NCBI RefSeq assembly: GCF_000283155.1
Contig: NW_004454163.1
Location: 20,109,437-20,173,436, forward strand
DNA: 64,000 nucleotides
From: Ceratotherium simum simum
Taxonomy: Eukaryota > Chordata > Mammalia > Perissodactyla > Rhinocerotidae
Reading direction: 5' to 3'
The notes under the pieces are model-generated. The model was given only the letters and a program-made list of their open reading frames with translations. It did not search any database and had not been told where the DNA came from. Position numbers and translations under genes: made by a program. This document shows, piece by piece, positions 14,101-24,675 of this stretch (the stretch's first letter is position 1; every line of letters begins with the position of its first letter).

Positions 14101-17100
14101 GAATACAGTGAATGAAATGAAAAATGCAAGAGAAAACGTCAACATTAGATTTAATCAAGTATAGAAAAAAATCTGAGAACTCAAAGACAGGTAATTTGAA
14201 ATTATCCAGTCAGAGTGGCTAAATGTTTGAAAAACAAGATCCAACTATATGCTGCTTGCAAGACACTTGCTTCATCTTTAAGGACACACAGGCTGAAAGT
14301 GAAGGGATGGAAAAACATTCCATGCAAGTGAAACCAAAAGAGAGGAGGGATAACTGTACTTCTATCATACAAAATGACTTTAACTCAAAAGCTATAACAA
14401 GAGACAAAGGTCATTATATAATGATAAAAAGGTTAATTCATCAAGAGGATACAACAATTGTTAATATATATGCACCCAACATCAGAGGACCTACATATAT
14501 TAAGCAAATATTAACAGATTTGAAGGGAGAAATAGACAGCAATGCAGTAATAGCAGGATATCAATACTTCATACTCCACTTTCAACAGTGCATAGATCAT
14601 TCAGACAGAAAATCTATAAGGAAACACAAGACTTGAACTACACTTTAGATTGAATGGACCTAACAGATATATACAGAACATTTCACCCAATAGCAGCAGA
14701 ATACACATTCTTCTCAAGCACACATGGAACATTCTCCAAGACAGATCATATGTTAGGTCACAAAAGTCTTAATAAATTTACGAAGATTGAAATAATATTA
14801 AGTATCTTTTCTGACCACAATGGTATAGAACTAAAAATCAATAACAGGAAGACAGCTGGAAAATTAAAAAATATGTGGAAATTAAACAACACACTCCTGA
14901 ACAACCAATGGGTCAAAGAATAAATCAAAAGGGAAATTAAAAAATATCTTGAAACAAACAAAATGGTAACACAACATACCCAAACTTATGGGATGCAGCA
15001 AAAGCAGATTTAAGAGGAAAGATGATAATGATTAACACCTCTACTAAGAAAAAAGAGACATCTCAAATAAACAACTGAACTTTACACTTCAAGGAACTAG
15101 AAAAAGAACAAACTAATCCCAAAGTTAGCAGAAGGAAGGAATAACAAAGAACAGAGCAAAAATAAATGAATTAGAGACTAGAAAAATGATAGAACAGATC
15201 AATCAAACCAAGAGCTGGTTTTTTGAAAAAATAAACAAAATTGACAAAACTTTAGCAGGACTAAGGAAAAAAGAGAAAAAATTCAAATAAAGAAAATCAG
15301 AAAGGAAAGGGGAGACATTACAACTGATACTGCAGAAGTACAAAGGATCATAAGAGACTACTATGAACAATCACATACCAACAAATTAGATAACCTAGAA
15401 GACATGGATAACTTCTTAGACACACACAACCTACCAAGACTGAATCGTGAAGAAATAGAAAATCTTAAAAGACCAATAACGAGTAACGAGATTGAATCAG
15501 TAATAAAAAATCTCCCAATAAAGAAAAACCCAGGACCAGATGGCTTTTACTGGTGAATTCTACCAAATATTTAAAGAAGAACTAATACCACTCCTTCTCA
15601 AATGCTTCCCCAAAACTGGAGAGAACACTTCCAAACTCATTTTATCAAAGCCAGACAAGGACACTGCAAGAAAATAAAATTACAGGCCAATATCCCTGAT
15701 GAACATAGACACAAATATCCTCAACAAAATACTAGCAAACCAAACATAACAGCATATTAAAAGGATCATACACCACAATCAAATGGGATTTATCCCTGGG
15801 ACGCAAGGATTGTTCAATACATACAAATCAATAAATGTGATACACCACATTAACAGAAGGAAGGATAAAAATTATATGATCATCTCAATAGATGCAGAAA
15901 AAGCATTTGACAAAATTTAACATATTCTCATGATATAAACTCTCAACAAATTAGGTATAGAAGGAATGTAGCCCAACACAATGAAGGCCATATATGACAA
16001 GCCCAAAGCTAACATCATACTCAACAGTGGAAAGCTGAAGGCTTTTCCTCTAAAATCAGGAACAAGACAAGGGTGCCCACTCTTACCACTTGTATTCAAC
16101 ATAGTACTGGAAGTCCTAGCCAGAGAAATTAGGCAAGAAAAAAAATAAATAAATAAAAGGCATCCAAAACAGAAAGGAAGAAGTAAAATTGTCTGTTTGC
16201 AGAGGACATGATCTTATATTTACAAAACCCTAAAGATTCCACCAAAAAACTGTTAGAACCAATCAACAAATTCAGCAAAGTTGCATGATACAAAATCAAC
16301 ATACAAAAATCAGTTGGGTTTCTATATACTAAAAACAAACTATTTGAAAAAGAAATTAAGAAAACAATCCCATTTGCAATAGCACCGAAAACAACAAAAT
16401 ACTTAGGAATAAAATTAACGAAGGAGGTTAAAGACCCATATACTGAAAACTATAAAACACTGAAGAAAGAAGATGAAGACACAAATAAATGGAAAGATAT
16501 CCTTTGTCCTTGGATTGGAAGAATCAATATTGTTAAAATATCCATATTACTCAAAGTGATCTACATATTCAATGCAATCTCTATCAAAATTCCACTGGCA
16601 TTTTTCACAGAAATAAAAAAAATCCTAAAATTTGTATGGAATCACAAAAGACGCTGAAAAGCCAAAGCAATCTTGAGAAAGAATAACAAAGCTGGAGGGA
16701 TCACACACTTGATTTCAAACTACATTACAAAGCTATAGCAATCAAAACATTACAGTACTGGCATGAAAACACATACATAGAACAATGGAACAGGATAAAG
16801 GGCCCAGAAATAAACCCATGCATATATGGTCAACTAATCTTTTACGGGGAGGCTAAGAACACACAATGGGAAAAGGATAGTCTCTTCAATAAATCACCTA
16901 GGAAAAACTGGATATTCACATGCAAAAGAATGAAATTGGACCCTTATACATCATTCACAAAAATTACCTGGAAATGGATTAAAGACTTAAACATAAGACT
17001 TGAAACTGTAAAATTCATACAAGAAAACAGAGAGAAAAGGCTCCTTGACATTGGTCTTGACAAAGATTTTTTTGGATATGACACCAAAAGCAAAGGCAAC

Positions 17101-20100
17101 AAAAGCAAAAGTAAACAAGTGGAACTATATTACACTAAAAAGCTTCTGCACGGCAAGGAAACAATCAATAAAATGGAAAGGCAACCTATGGAATGGGAGA
17201 GAATAATTTCAAACCATATATCTTTTAAGGGGTTAATATCCAAACTATATAAGAAACTCATACAATTCAACAGCAAAAAAAAACCAAAACAAATAATCTG
17301 ATTAAAAATGGGCAAAGGACCTGAATAGACATTTTTCCAAAGAAGACATACAAATGGCCAACAAGTACATGAAAAGGTGCTCAACATCACTAATCACCAG
17401 GGAAATGCAAATCAAAACCACAATGAGATATCACTTCACAGCTGTTAGGATGGCTATTATCAAAAAGACAAGAGGTGACAAGTGTTGGCAAGGATGTAGG
17501 GAAAAGGAAACCCTTGTGTGCTGTTAGGGAGAATGTAAATTGGTACAGCCATTATGAAAAACAGTACAGAAGCTCCTCAAAAAATTAAAAATAGAACTAC
17601 CATATGATCCAGCAATCCCACTTCTGGGTATATATCCAAAAGAAATGAAATCAGTATCTCAATATCTGTAGTCTCATGTTCACTGCAGCATTACTCACAA
17701 TAGCCAAGATATGGAAACAACCTAAATGTCCACTGATGTATGAATGAACAAAGAAAATGTGTTTTATATATATACAATGGAATATTATTCAGCATAAAAA
17801 AGAAGAAAATCCCACCTTTGAGACAACATGGATGAACCTGGAGGACATTATATTAAGTGAAATAAGCCAGACAGAGAAAGATAAATACTGTATGATCTCA
17901 CTCATACGTGGAACCTGAAAAAAAAAAAATTGAATATACAGAAAGAGAGAGTAGAATAGTGGTTCCCAGGGGTAGAGGGTGAGGAAAATGGGGAGATATC
18001 GGTTAAAGGATACAAACTTTCAGTTATAAGAAGAATGAATAAGTTCTGGGAATCTAATGTACAGTATGGTAACTACAGGCAATAACATGGTATTGTATAT
18101 TTGAAATTTGCTAAGAAAGTAGATCTTAAGGGATCTCACCACAAACAAACAAAAAAACCCTCAGTGCTTGCATTATTCAATGATGTGTACATAATTACCA
18201 AGTTTTAAAGTACAACTACTGTGTATACCCTTTTAAGATTTTACTTTACTGCAAATTAGCATCCTTTAATCTTTTTTAATATGCTAAATTCAGATTCCGT
18301 GTGTGTGTTTTTCTGACATCGTTACCTGAATTGCTGGTCTAGCTTTTCAGCCACAAAATCCTGTCTCTCTTTTTCTTTCTTCTCTTTTAATAATCTGGTT
18401 TTATCTCTCATTCTATCTTTTTTCTCCTCAATTGTTTCTTCTTTCAATTGCATTTCAGTAAAATATTCATTTTCTTCTGATGCTAAAAGTTCACGCAGTC
18501 TGAAACAAAATGACAAAAAATTAAAACTGTCATGCCACACGCATCATTTTACTGACTTTTATTTCATTAATTTTGATTTCAGAAGTACGTTTAATCACAA
18601 ATTTTGTAAGAAGGAAAAGATCATTGCATCTTCCATAAAATAAGACTAGTTGCCATTTACAGCAATAAAGAGACTGCCATATTTTATTTGATCACATACA
18701 GACGAGATATGTAATGTATATCTTCAACAAAAGTAAAATGAACATTTTAGAGTAACAAAATATGAAACAATATATTCTTTTGCTTTCTATCAAACGTAGC
18801 TTATCACAAATGAAAATATAAATAAGCAATAGCTACTGATTTGGTAGGAATATGAATATGTCAGCCATGATCCTGACTATAAAAATTCACTTGATTTTTG
18901 ATTGGTCTCAAGTTGTGGTTTTAGGAATGTTTCACAGTCTTGAGTCACCAGGTTTGTGAGCCTTACTTATTTCTTCTTTTTTCAGTGTTAATGATAAAGC
19001 CTTGCATGGCATCCTTTATTCTTGCTTTCACAAGACTGTCCACAAACTTGCGGTCATTGTGCTGGTCCCACTCAACTTTCAAGCGATCTCGCTCCTTTGA
19101 CTTAATAGAAGCCAAAATAGCATGATGTTTCTGATGGGTGCGTCGGATTCTTTCCAGATGTTGCTCAGCCCCTTGGCCTTTGGGAGGCTTGGCTCTCTGG
19201 AAACAAATAACAACTATCACTTATGATAGACCCAAAGTCAATTGCTTATTTTCAATTAATCATGACCTCCTCATACTCACACTAAATAAAATTGGGTATG
19301 TAAAACTAATACATCCTGCTACAACTGCAGTTTATGTGCCTAAGGTGTAACTTGTTTGATTCTTTGAGCCTATAGCTAAGATGTTATCAAACCAGTCTAA
19401 AATATTTCTCCAGTGCCATCTGAGTAAAAGTTCATGGAATTACAAAGTTAAAAATGTGAATGGGACTCTATAGATTATCTAGTCAAACCAAGAGACATTA
19501 AGTGATTTGTCCAAGGTGCTTCAAAAAGGCACACATAGATAGTACAAGAATTAGAGTTCTTCTAGTTCTGACCTTGATCTTGCCACCCCCTAGCCCACAT
19601 TGCTTCTCAGGGTAGACAACACAGTTACCACCATCAAAATACTTTCAGTTAAAAGAGGCTACTATCTAACTATATGGGATATAGATAATGAGTTGTGACA
19701 ATGAAAACTCTTTACTAAGAAGGAAGAAAGGGAAAGAGGGAGAGAGGAAGGAAAGAAGGAAAAGAGAAGAAAAAAGAAAACTGGTGGTAGAACTTGATTC
19801 CTATTTCTATTGTGCCCAGAAGTTTAATGTAAGGGCTGTGCTCCTGACATCCTGGGGTAACTTGAATTTCTGTAAATATATTCTTGTTACACAAACTTCC
19901 AACTTAAAAAGTTGGAAATGCATATACCATTTGAATACATATTGATACATTTAATAAAATCACATGGACTATATCTTTTTCATTTATGTATTCCTACCAT
20001 TGAGCATAATGTCTACCAGTATCAGGTTCTCAATATGAACGAATGAATGAAGGAAAGAAATAATGTTTCTGGGTGTCCTGGATGCAATTTTTGCTCATCC

Positions 20101-23100
20101 TGGGGCCACCATGAAATCCGTGTTCTTGAGCTTTGAATTTTCAGCCAGTTTTACCAAGTCATCCTTAGGTGAATATTGCGACTCTGGGGTGCTGATTCAA
20201 AGCAACAAAACTCTTAACTCATGTGGCAAAGAGTCAATCTGATCATTTAGATTTAGAACATCACTGTCAGGATTACCAGAATACTAGGGTTGGGGCTTGG
20301 TAAAGGAGTCTCCTGGGGATAGTAAATCAACACTTGAAGATCGTCTGATGAAAAGATTCAGGGTTCAGGACACACATATAGGTATCTAGATTTCGTTGAA
20401 CAAGATAAAGCAGGGCTGAGGCGGACTGGAGAGAGATGATGATGTTGGATGTTATATCACAGGAAGGAGCTAATCCATACAGTAATCCCCCCTTATCCGT
20501 GGGGTATACGTTCCAAGATCCCCAGTGGATGCCTGAATAGTACTGAACCCCATATATACTATGTTTTTTCCTATACAAACACACCTAAGATAAATTTTAA
20601 TTTACAAATTAGGTACAGTAAGAGATTAACAACAATAACTAAATATAATGCAACAATTATAACATACTATAATAAAAGTTATGTGAATGTGATCTCTTTC
20701 TCAAAATATCTTATTGTACCGTACTCACCCTTCTTCTTGTGATGATATGAGATAATACCATGCCTACGTGATAAGACGAAGTGAGGTGAATGAGGTAGGC
20801 ATTGTGACGTAGCGTTATTTTCAGACCGCGATTGATTGCGGGTAACTGAAACCATGCAAAGTGAAACCACAGATAAGGGGGAACTACTGTATCATAACTA
20901 GTTAGAGCTTAGAGCCAGTTAATTAACAAACTACTATTCTCTAATATGTATGGCATTTTATGAATGCAGATTCAGTGATAATGAAGCAAAGCAGGGTGAA
21001 GACTACACCTTGGTCATGATACACACAGGAACTCAGGCTCCCAGGAGACATATGGGCTGAGAACAGGAACCAAGCACCAAGGTCATCAAGAATCAGCTGT
21101 CTTGAGTTGTCAGCGCAGGAACCGGGCTCTAAGGTATATTTTGACTGAAGAGGGGAATGGAGGTGGAGGGTGGTGAGACACAGCCTGAGCAGTAGCCAGG
21201 GGGTCAGGAAGCCCTTTAAGGCTTGGGGCATCCTATGCAGGACTCTGTGGTCAGGAAGGACCCAGTCTCTCTCTGGATGAATAAGGTACAACCTGGAGTT
21301 TTCTAACAACAAGGTGATACCAATCCATGCACAGTCTTGGCATTACTCAAAATCCACATGTTTTAATAGAAATATAACGTAAAACAGATCTGAAATTTAA
21401 CATTTTCTAGTAGCTGTATTTAAAAAAGTAAAAAGAAACAGGGGAAATTAATTTTAATAATATATTTTATTTAACCAGTATATACAAAATATTATCATTT
21501 CACCATGTGACTCTAGGCACATTTCAAGTACTCAAAAGTCATGTGTGGCTAGCGGCCACCAAACTGGACGTTACAACTCTAAACCATGCTAAAGTCAGGA
21601 GAACAAAAGATTTAATAACTACCTTGTATTTTCAAGGTCACTGAAGGCTTTTGTTACTGTTAACATCTCAAATGATAGTTTCTAGCATTACAGTTTAAAG
21701 TCTTAAATAACAATGTCTTACAGTCTAGGTTTGAGTCTAGACTCTACCCATTACTAACAGTGATCTTGATAAAGTTACTTCATCTTTAAGTTTTCTCATC
21801 TGTCAAAATGAGCAAATATCCTCCTAAAAAACTATTTTGAGAGTTAAATAACTGGGTCCCTAGGCAGAACTTACCAAAGAGCTGCTCCTTTCGCTTCTCC
21901 ATTACTGCAGACATTACGTCTTTTATTGCTTTCTCCCGGAGGAAATGTTTAGTGTCCAAGTCTCACCTCTGGTGACTTTAATTCTTCCCCCACCACAACT
22001 CTGCAACCTCTAATATCCACACTTATCACACTCCGACATGTGAGATGCACCAACTCTGACTTTTTCCTTTTCCTCTTTATTCTTCTATAAGCTCAATGTA
22101 TTATTCAATAGGCCTGCTTCTCTGGTTTGGTGACAATTTTTTTTTCCTGTTCCTTATTGGTTCCCAACACAAGTAATGGCACCTGAGCAACAGCTGAGCC
22201 CCTGAGCTCTGTGTTCAGATACAGAACCCCAAGTAAATAAGTTTCTGTCCCTCATGAAATCTGTCTGTAATTACCACCTTGAACTCTACAGTCTGCAGAA
22301 CCCTCCAGTCTACTGATTTCCAGACCCAGATCCTACAGTCCTCGGACCTAGAAGAGGGAGCAGGTCTATAAGTTGACTAAGAATTGCCATGTGCACAGAG
22401 CATAATAAAACTGTATCCTACACTATCCCTGATCTTTCTTCCATAAAGTGCCATCACAGACAATATAGCACATTGCTATCTATTGTGTTAACCTTTAACG
22501 GTTTTACACAGGAGCAAATTGTTTCTGCAACTAGATGATAAGCAACCCGAAGGCAGAGAGCAGACTTCTTATGAAGGGTAAACCTCCCATGGTCATTGTA
22601 TTCACCCCTGTATCTCCCACAGTGTTGTACACACAGCAGGGGCTCAAGTAATATCTCTATCATTGCCTAATTACACATGGAAGTTTTCTAGCCTGTACAA
22701 ATTTGTTTGTAGGAACATAGGAATCCAGGCGCACGGACCAAATGTCTGTGGTTTCTGAGCAGAACCTATCAAATTCTGCAGCATGCAGCATTCTCCTGGC
22801 CTCCTACTACCACCTTAGAAGTAACCAACTGTCCTATTTCCAGGCCTGCAGGGACACTTCTGTATGGTTGAGTCAGCACAGGAAGAGCTCTACAACCACT
22901 CACAACCCCTCACAGCCCAATCTTCCTTCCACAGATGATTTTCCTAGGGGTGCAGGGCCAGCCCAAGATCATACGGCTAAATCACGGCCAGCCTAGACCC
23001 CAGATTTCCTGCTGCCTGGCATAGCGCCCTTTCCGTGACACACGGTCTCCTTCAGTCTTGGAGACTGAAAACCAAGATCCCAAGTGGTACTTCTCCAAAT

Positions 23101-23396
23101 ACAGAATCTAAATATTATAACCGACGCGGGGTGGACGGGAGAGACGAAGACGAGAGCAGGTGAACGACCTTATTCTTCCTTCTTTCAAAATTCAACCCAC
23201 TGCATCACGCACCTGCTCCCCTTGAGAGAGCCCCGGCTAGGGGTCAGGTTGGGCTCCGCTAGACCTGCAGTGCCGTGCCCGGAGAGGCAGAAAGCGGTAG
23301 GGTCTCGCACACACACCCGTTGCTTACCACGATCACCACTTTGGGAGTGGGGCCCTTAACCTCCCGCTGTACGATGCCAAACCGCTGGCTGTACAT
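4424..23396 (-). CDS. CFAP53: CFAP53 (CCDC11), 5' part: exons 1-4, continues past the left edge
   Basis: Cilia- and flagella-associated protein 53 is a coiled-coil protein of centriolar satellites and axonemal microtubules, needed for motile cilia and left-right patterning (family knowledge). Coding exons read on the minus strand: 23396-23328 (69 nt), 19196-18967 (230), 18499-18326 (174), 4727-4424 (304). Together they give 777 nt, residues 1-259 less the split codons, i.e. an open frame from [10 protein letters not shown] through WDQHNDRKF and [13 protein letters not shown] to KEEEARLV. All donors are GT and all acceptors AG, and phases match (0, 2, 2, 0). The protein is rich in E, K, R and Q, as expected for a coiled coil. 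The human protein is about 514 aa, so roughly half is present. The remaining exons lie below position 1; I see none between 1 and 4423. Intron 3 (4728-18325) is swollen by a near full-length L1 and several SINEs. Assignment is by close similarity to remembered human sequence. Confidence 0.97.
5385..5790. repeat. Inverted repeat with coding-like arms
   Basis: 5389-5450 and 5725-5789 are inverted copies of each other over about 62 bp, roughly 87% identical by eye, separated by about 280 bp. Read outward from each arm, both translate to closely similar Leu/Lys-rich peptides ([18 protein letters not shown] on minus; [18 protein letters not shown] on plus). I do not recognise the source protein. 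No exon context supports expression. Confidence 0.6.
6137..6354 (+). mobile_element. ERE-type SINE
   Basis: Head GGGGGCCGGCTCCGTGGCTTAG, a tRNA-like B-box region (GGTTCGGATCCCGGG), then 'acatacaactatctactggg' and an A-rich tail. Target duplication GAAAAATTAATTCATC on both sides. Confidence 0.92.
6491..6738 (+). mobile_element. ERE-type SINE with (CA)n tail
   Basis: Head GGGGCTGGCCCGGTGGCATAG, body with two 'ttagctcag/ttagcccag' blocks, tail CACACACA. Target duplication AATCTAAAGCCT flanks it. Confidence 0.92.
7690..8190. repeat. MIR-like sequence
   Basis: Contains 'tgccaggcactgttctaagcac' broken up by substitutions and 'acagatgaggaaatggaggcc', both typical of MIR. The left part is also echoed near 23,790-23,950 and 53,820-53,920, which helps anchor the CFAP53 duplications. 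Confidence 0.65.
8290..9470 (+). mobile_element. L1 3' end (ORF2 C-terminus and 3' UTR), broken
   Basis: Sense-strand L1 sequence with stops: 'aaacttaacagccaatcc', 'acatttcaccaaagagga', 'atgccaattaagatcacaa', then 'caatggaatactactcagc'. Lies opposite to CFAP53 transcription, in intron 3. Truncated and inactive. Confidence 0.85.
9478..9720 (-). mobile_element. ERE-type SINE, reverse orientation
   Basis: Begins with T-rich tail complement, 'ggtgaggaagatcagccc', and ends with the head complement 'ccaccaggccagcccc'. Confidence 0.92.
9721..11800. other. CFAP53 intron 3 sequence, mostly unassigned
   Basis: 9880-10,040 is a short L1-like piece ('gttcatagcagctttattcac'). A (GAAT)n run lies at 11,302-11,320. 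Otherwise I recognise nothing and see no exon. Confidence 0.5.
11825..12150 (-). mobile_element. ERE-type SINE, reverse orientation
   Basis: Body complements 'ccccagtagatagttgtat' and 'ggagcgtgcgcacttaacc', ending 'ggggccggcccc'. Flanked by ACAAATCTTC repeats. Confidence 0.92.
12545..18165 (+). mobile_element. Near full-length L1 retrotransposon, inactive
   Basis: Read in the plus direction: a 5' UTR-like stretch (12,545-13,720) interrupted by an ERE, an ORF1 remnant at 13,865-14,164 rich in Lys/Glu/Asn coiled-coil sequence, then ORF2 pieces: endonuclease-like (about 14,220-14,920), reverse-transcriptase-like (about 15,300-16,340) and C-terminal (16,930-17,301), followed by a 3' end with 'caatggaatattattcagc' near 17,778. 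Many stops and frameshifts break both frames. It lies opposite to CFAP53 in intron 3. The duplicated copy of this intron at 24,230-24,420 runs straight across without the L1, so the insertion is absent from that copy. Confidence 0.9.
13382..13720 (+). mobile_element. ERE-type SINE nested in the L1
   Basis: Head GGGGCTGGCCCCGTGGCTTAG, full body, A-rich tail. Target duplication AAGTCTCAGAATC at both ends, so the SINE entered after the L1. Confidence 0.93.
18326..18499 (-). CDS. CFAP53: CFAP53 exon 3
   Basis: The frame opens [18 protein letters not shown] and closes KLDQQF plus two bases (AG). The acceptor is ttttgtttcag and the donor gtaacg. This is the parent of the copy at 24,490-24,675 that serves as an alternative last exon of MBD1. 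Confidence 0.96.
18967..19196 (-). CDS. CFAP53: CFAP53 exon 2
   Basis: The frame opens [17 protein letters not shown] and ends [11 protein letters not shown] plus two bases of a Lys codon. The acceptor is tttccag and the donor gtaagg. No copy of this exon was seen in the downstream duplications; in the copy at 23,790-29,400 its expected place holds a CpG island instead. Confidence 0.95.
20480..20889. mobile_element. Tigger-type DNA transposon (non-autonomous)
   Basis: Terminal inverted repeats: CAGTAATCCCCCCTTATCCG at the left and the complement of the same sequence with changes at the right ('cagataagggggaactactg'). Flanked by TA on each side, as expected for Tc/mariner elements. No transposase frame. 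The equivalent places in the copies at about 26,900 and 58,450 lack it. Confidence 0.75.
21875..21966 (-). other. Exon-like segment in CFAP53 intron 1, status unknown
   Basis: On the minus strand an open stretch encodes [18 protein letters not shown] and then MEKRKEQLF, ending at a consensus donor gtaagt. Part resembles the end of CFAP53 exon 2 (RIKDAM...EKRR against AIKDVM...EKRK). I see no good acceptor: an in-frame TGA lies just upstream without a pyrimidine tract. Degenerate equivalents at about 27,670-27,760 and 58,910-59,000 keep a GT donor (gtgagttcc). It could be an old partial exon-2 duplicate or chance similarity of charged sequence. Confidence 0.3.
23328..23396 (-). CDS. CFAP53: CFAP53 exon 1 (coding part, start codon)
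   Basis: The ATG is at 23396-23394. 23 codons encode [18 protein letters not shown] and then KVVIV, ending exactly on a codon before the donor gtaagc. This is the functional template for three degenerate copies near 29,190-29,250, 56,385-56,440 and 60,545-60,600, all of which have lost the start codon. Confidence 0.96.
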
Positions 23397-23399
23397 TTT

Positions 23400-23660
23400 C
23401 GAGTCCCCTCGGGATGGGGGCGGCGTCCGCCGCGGTTCTCCAACCGTGGCGACCTACGGAACCAGTTTCCGCAACACAGAGATCTGGTTGCCATGGTGCA
23501 CGTCTCGGAGTGAGGAGTAGGTGGGTGAGGCGGAAACTGGTCCCGTCACCATGGTGACCAGACGCCGGCACTCGCGACTTCCTCCCGGAGCCGAGGAGCT
23601 GAGTCTGCGCAGTCCTCACCCCGCCCTTGGCCAGGCCTCCGGCCAACCTTGCTCCCTTCC
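23400..23660 (-). promoter_or_regulatory. CFAP53: CFAP53 promoter, CpG-rich, with RFX X-box
   Basis: GC- and CpG-rich DNA lies directly upstream of the start codon. At 23545-23558 it holds GTCACCATGGTGAC, a perfect palindrome that fits the X-box form GTNRCC-N2-GGYNAC bound by RFX factors, the usual regulators of ciliary genes. A second, half-matching site GTTGCCATGGTGCA is at 23487-23500. TGCGCA near 23,606 resembles half of an NRF1 site. That the gene is ciliary is known; use of these sites is inferred. The transcription start cannot be placed. Confidence 0.75.
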
Positions 23661-24602
23661 TTTACGAATCGTAAGAACAGCAGAAAAAAGCCTCCTTTAC
23701 CCGAAGTGAAAGCGAAGATATAATATACTCCAATTGACTTTGCTATTTATATCCTGTAATCGGTCTAAAAGCATGAGAAAGGTTAGTGGACATTTTGTGG
23801 GGAGGTTAAATTTTGTGGCCATCTCTATGATGACGGTAGTAATCATCACAGGACAACCTTATATTTGTGTAGTTCTTTACAGTAATTTGCAAGGTATTTT
23901 CACACATAAAACTTTTGACCCTCACAATATCTCTAACCAGTAATGATACGTCTGTTATTAATCATCCTACTACACTGGGCAGAAACCAGGGCTTAGACTC
24001 AGGGTACCCTGGGATGGGGGTGCTGATCAGATAGGCCAGTAGTGCAGTGACACAACCTGGCTGGGTAAAATAAGACCAAGAGTCTGAGTCAAGGGTCACA
24101 GTGGACCAGGATCAGGACATGGGATGAGAAGGGTAGGTAATCAGGCCCTGAGAATCCAGATCCCAGGCAGGGGAACAGGCAACACAGATCAGGGACCCTA
24201 GAAGGGGCCCTCAGCACAGGTGGAGACCACAGCTGTACTTCCAGTTAAGAGCTAGGTGGTAGTTAATACCTAAAAGCCAATTAAGAATGACACTTTGGTA
24301 CTCTCCTTCTCAAGCCGGGTTGAGCATACAGCACTAGAGCAGAGGAAAAAAACAGTACCTAGTCAGTCACTGACGTGTAGTAATAACCAAAGTACAACTA
24401 TGTATCCCGTCTTAAGGCCGCAATTTACTGTAAATTAGCATTCCTTAATCATTTGTGATCCACCCACTTCAGATTTTGTATGTGGTACGTTTCTAGATTT
24501 GGATTCCAATTCCTGAATTGCTGGTTCAGCTTTTCAGCCACAAAATAATGTCTCTCTTCTCTTTTAATAATCTCGTTTAATAATTATTTTGTCTTTTTTC
24601 TC

Positions 24603-24675
24603 CTATAATGCTTCTTCTTTCAATTGCAGTTCGGTAAAATACTCATTTTCATTTACTGCTAAGAGTTTACGTAGC
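24603..24675 (-). CDS. MBD1: MBD1 alternative terminal exon 16b, derived from CFAP53 exon 3
   Basis: Acceptor ttttttgtttgtttcag; the first base completes the Arg of exon 15 and the frame reads LRKLLAVNENEYFT, ELQLKEEAL, then TAG (24605-24603). This matches an alternative C-terminus of human MBD1 as I remember it, and also CFAP53 exon 3 ([22 protein letters not shown]) from 18499 downward. Splice phase (2) is the same in both genes. The rest of the exon-3 copy (to about 24,490) is out of frame and would be 3' UTR, with ATTAAA-type signals at about 24,575-24,590. Confidence 0.9.
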
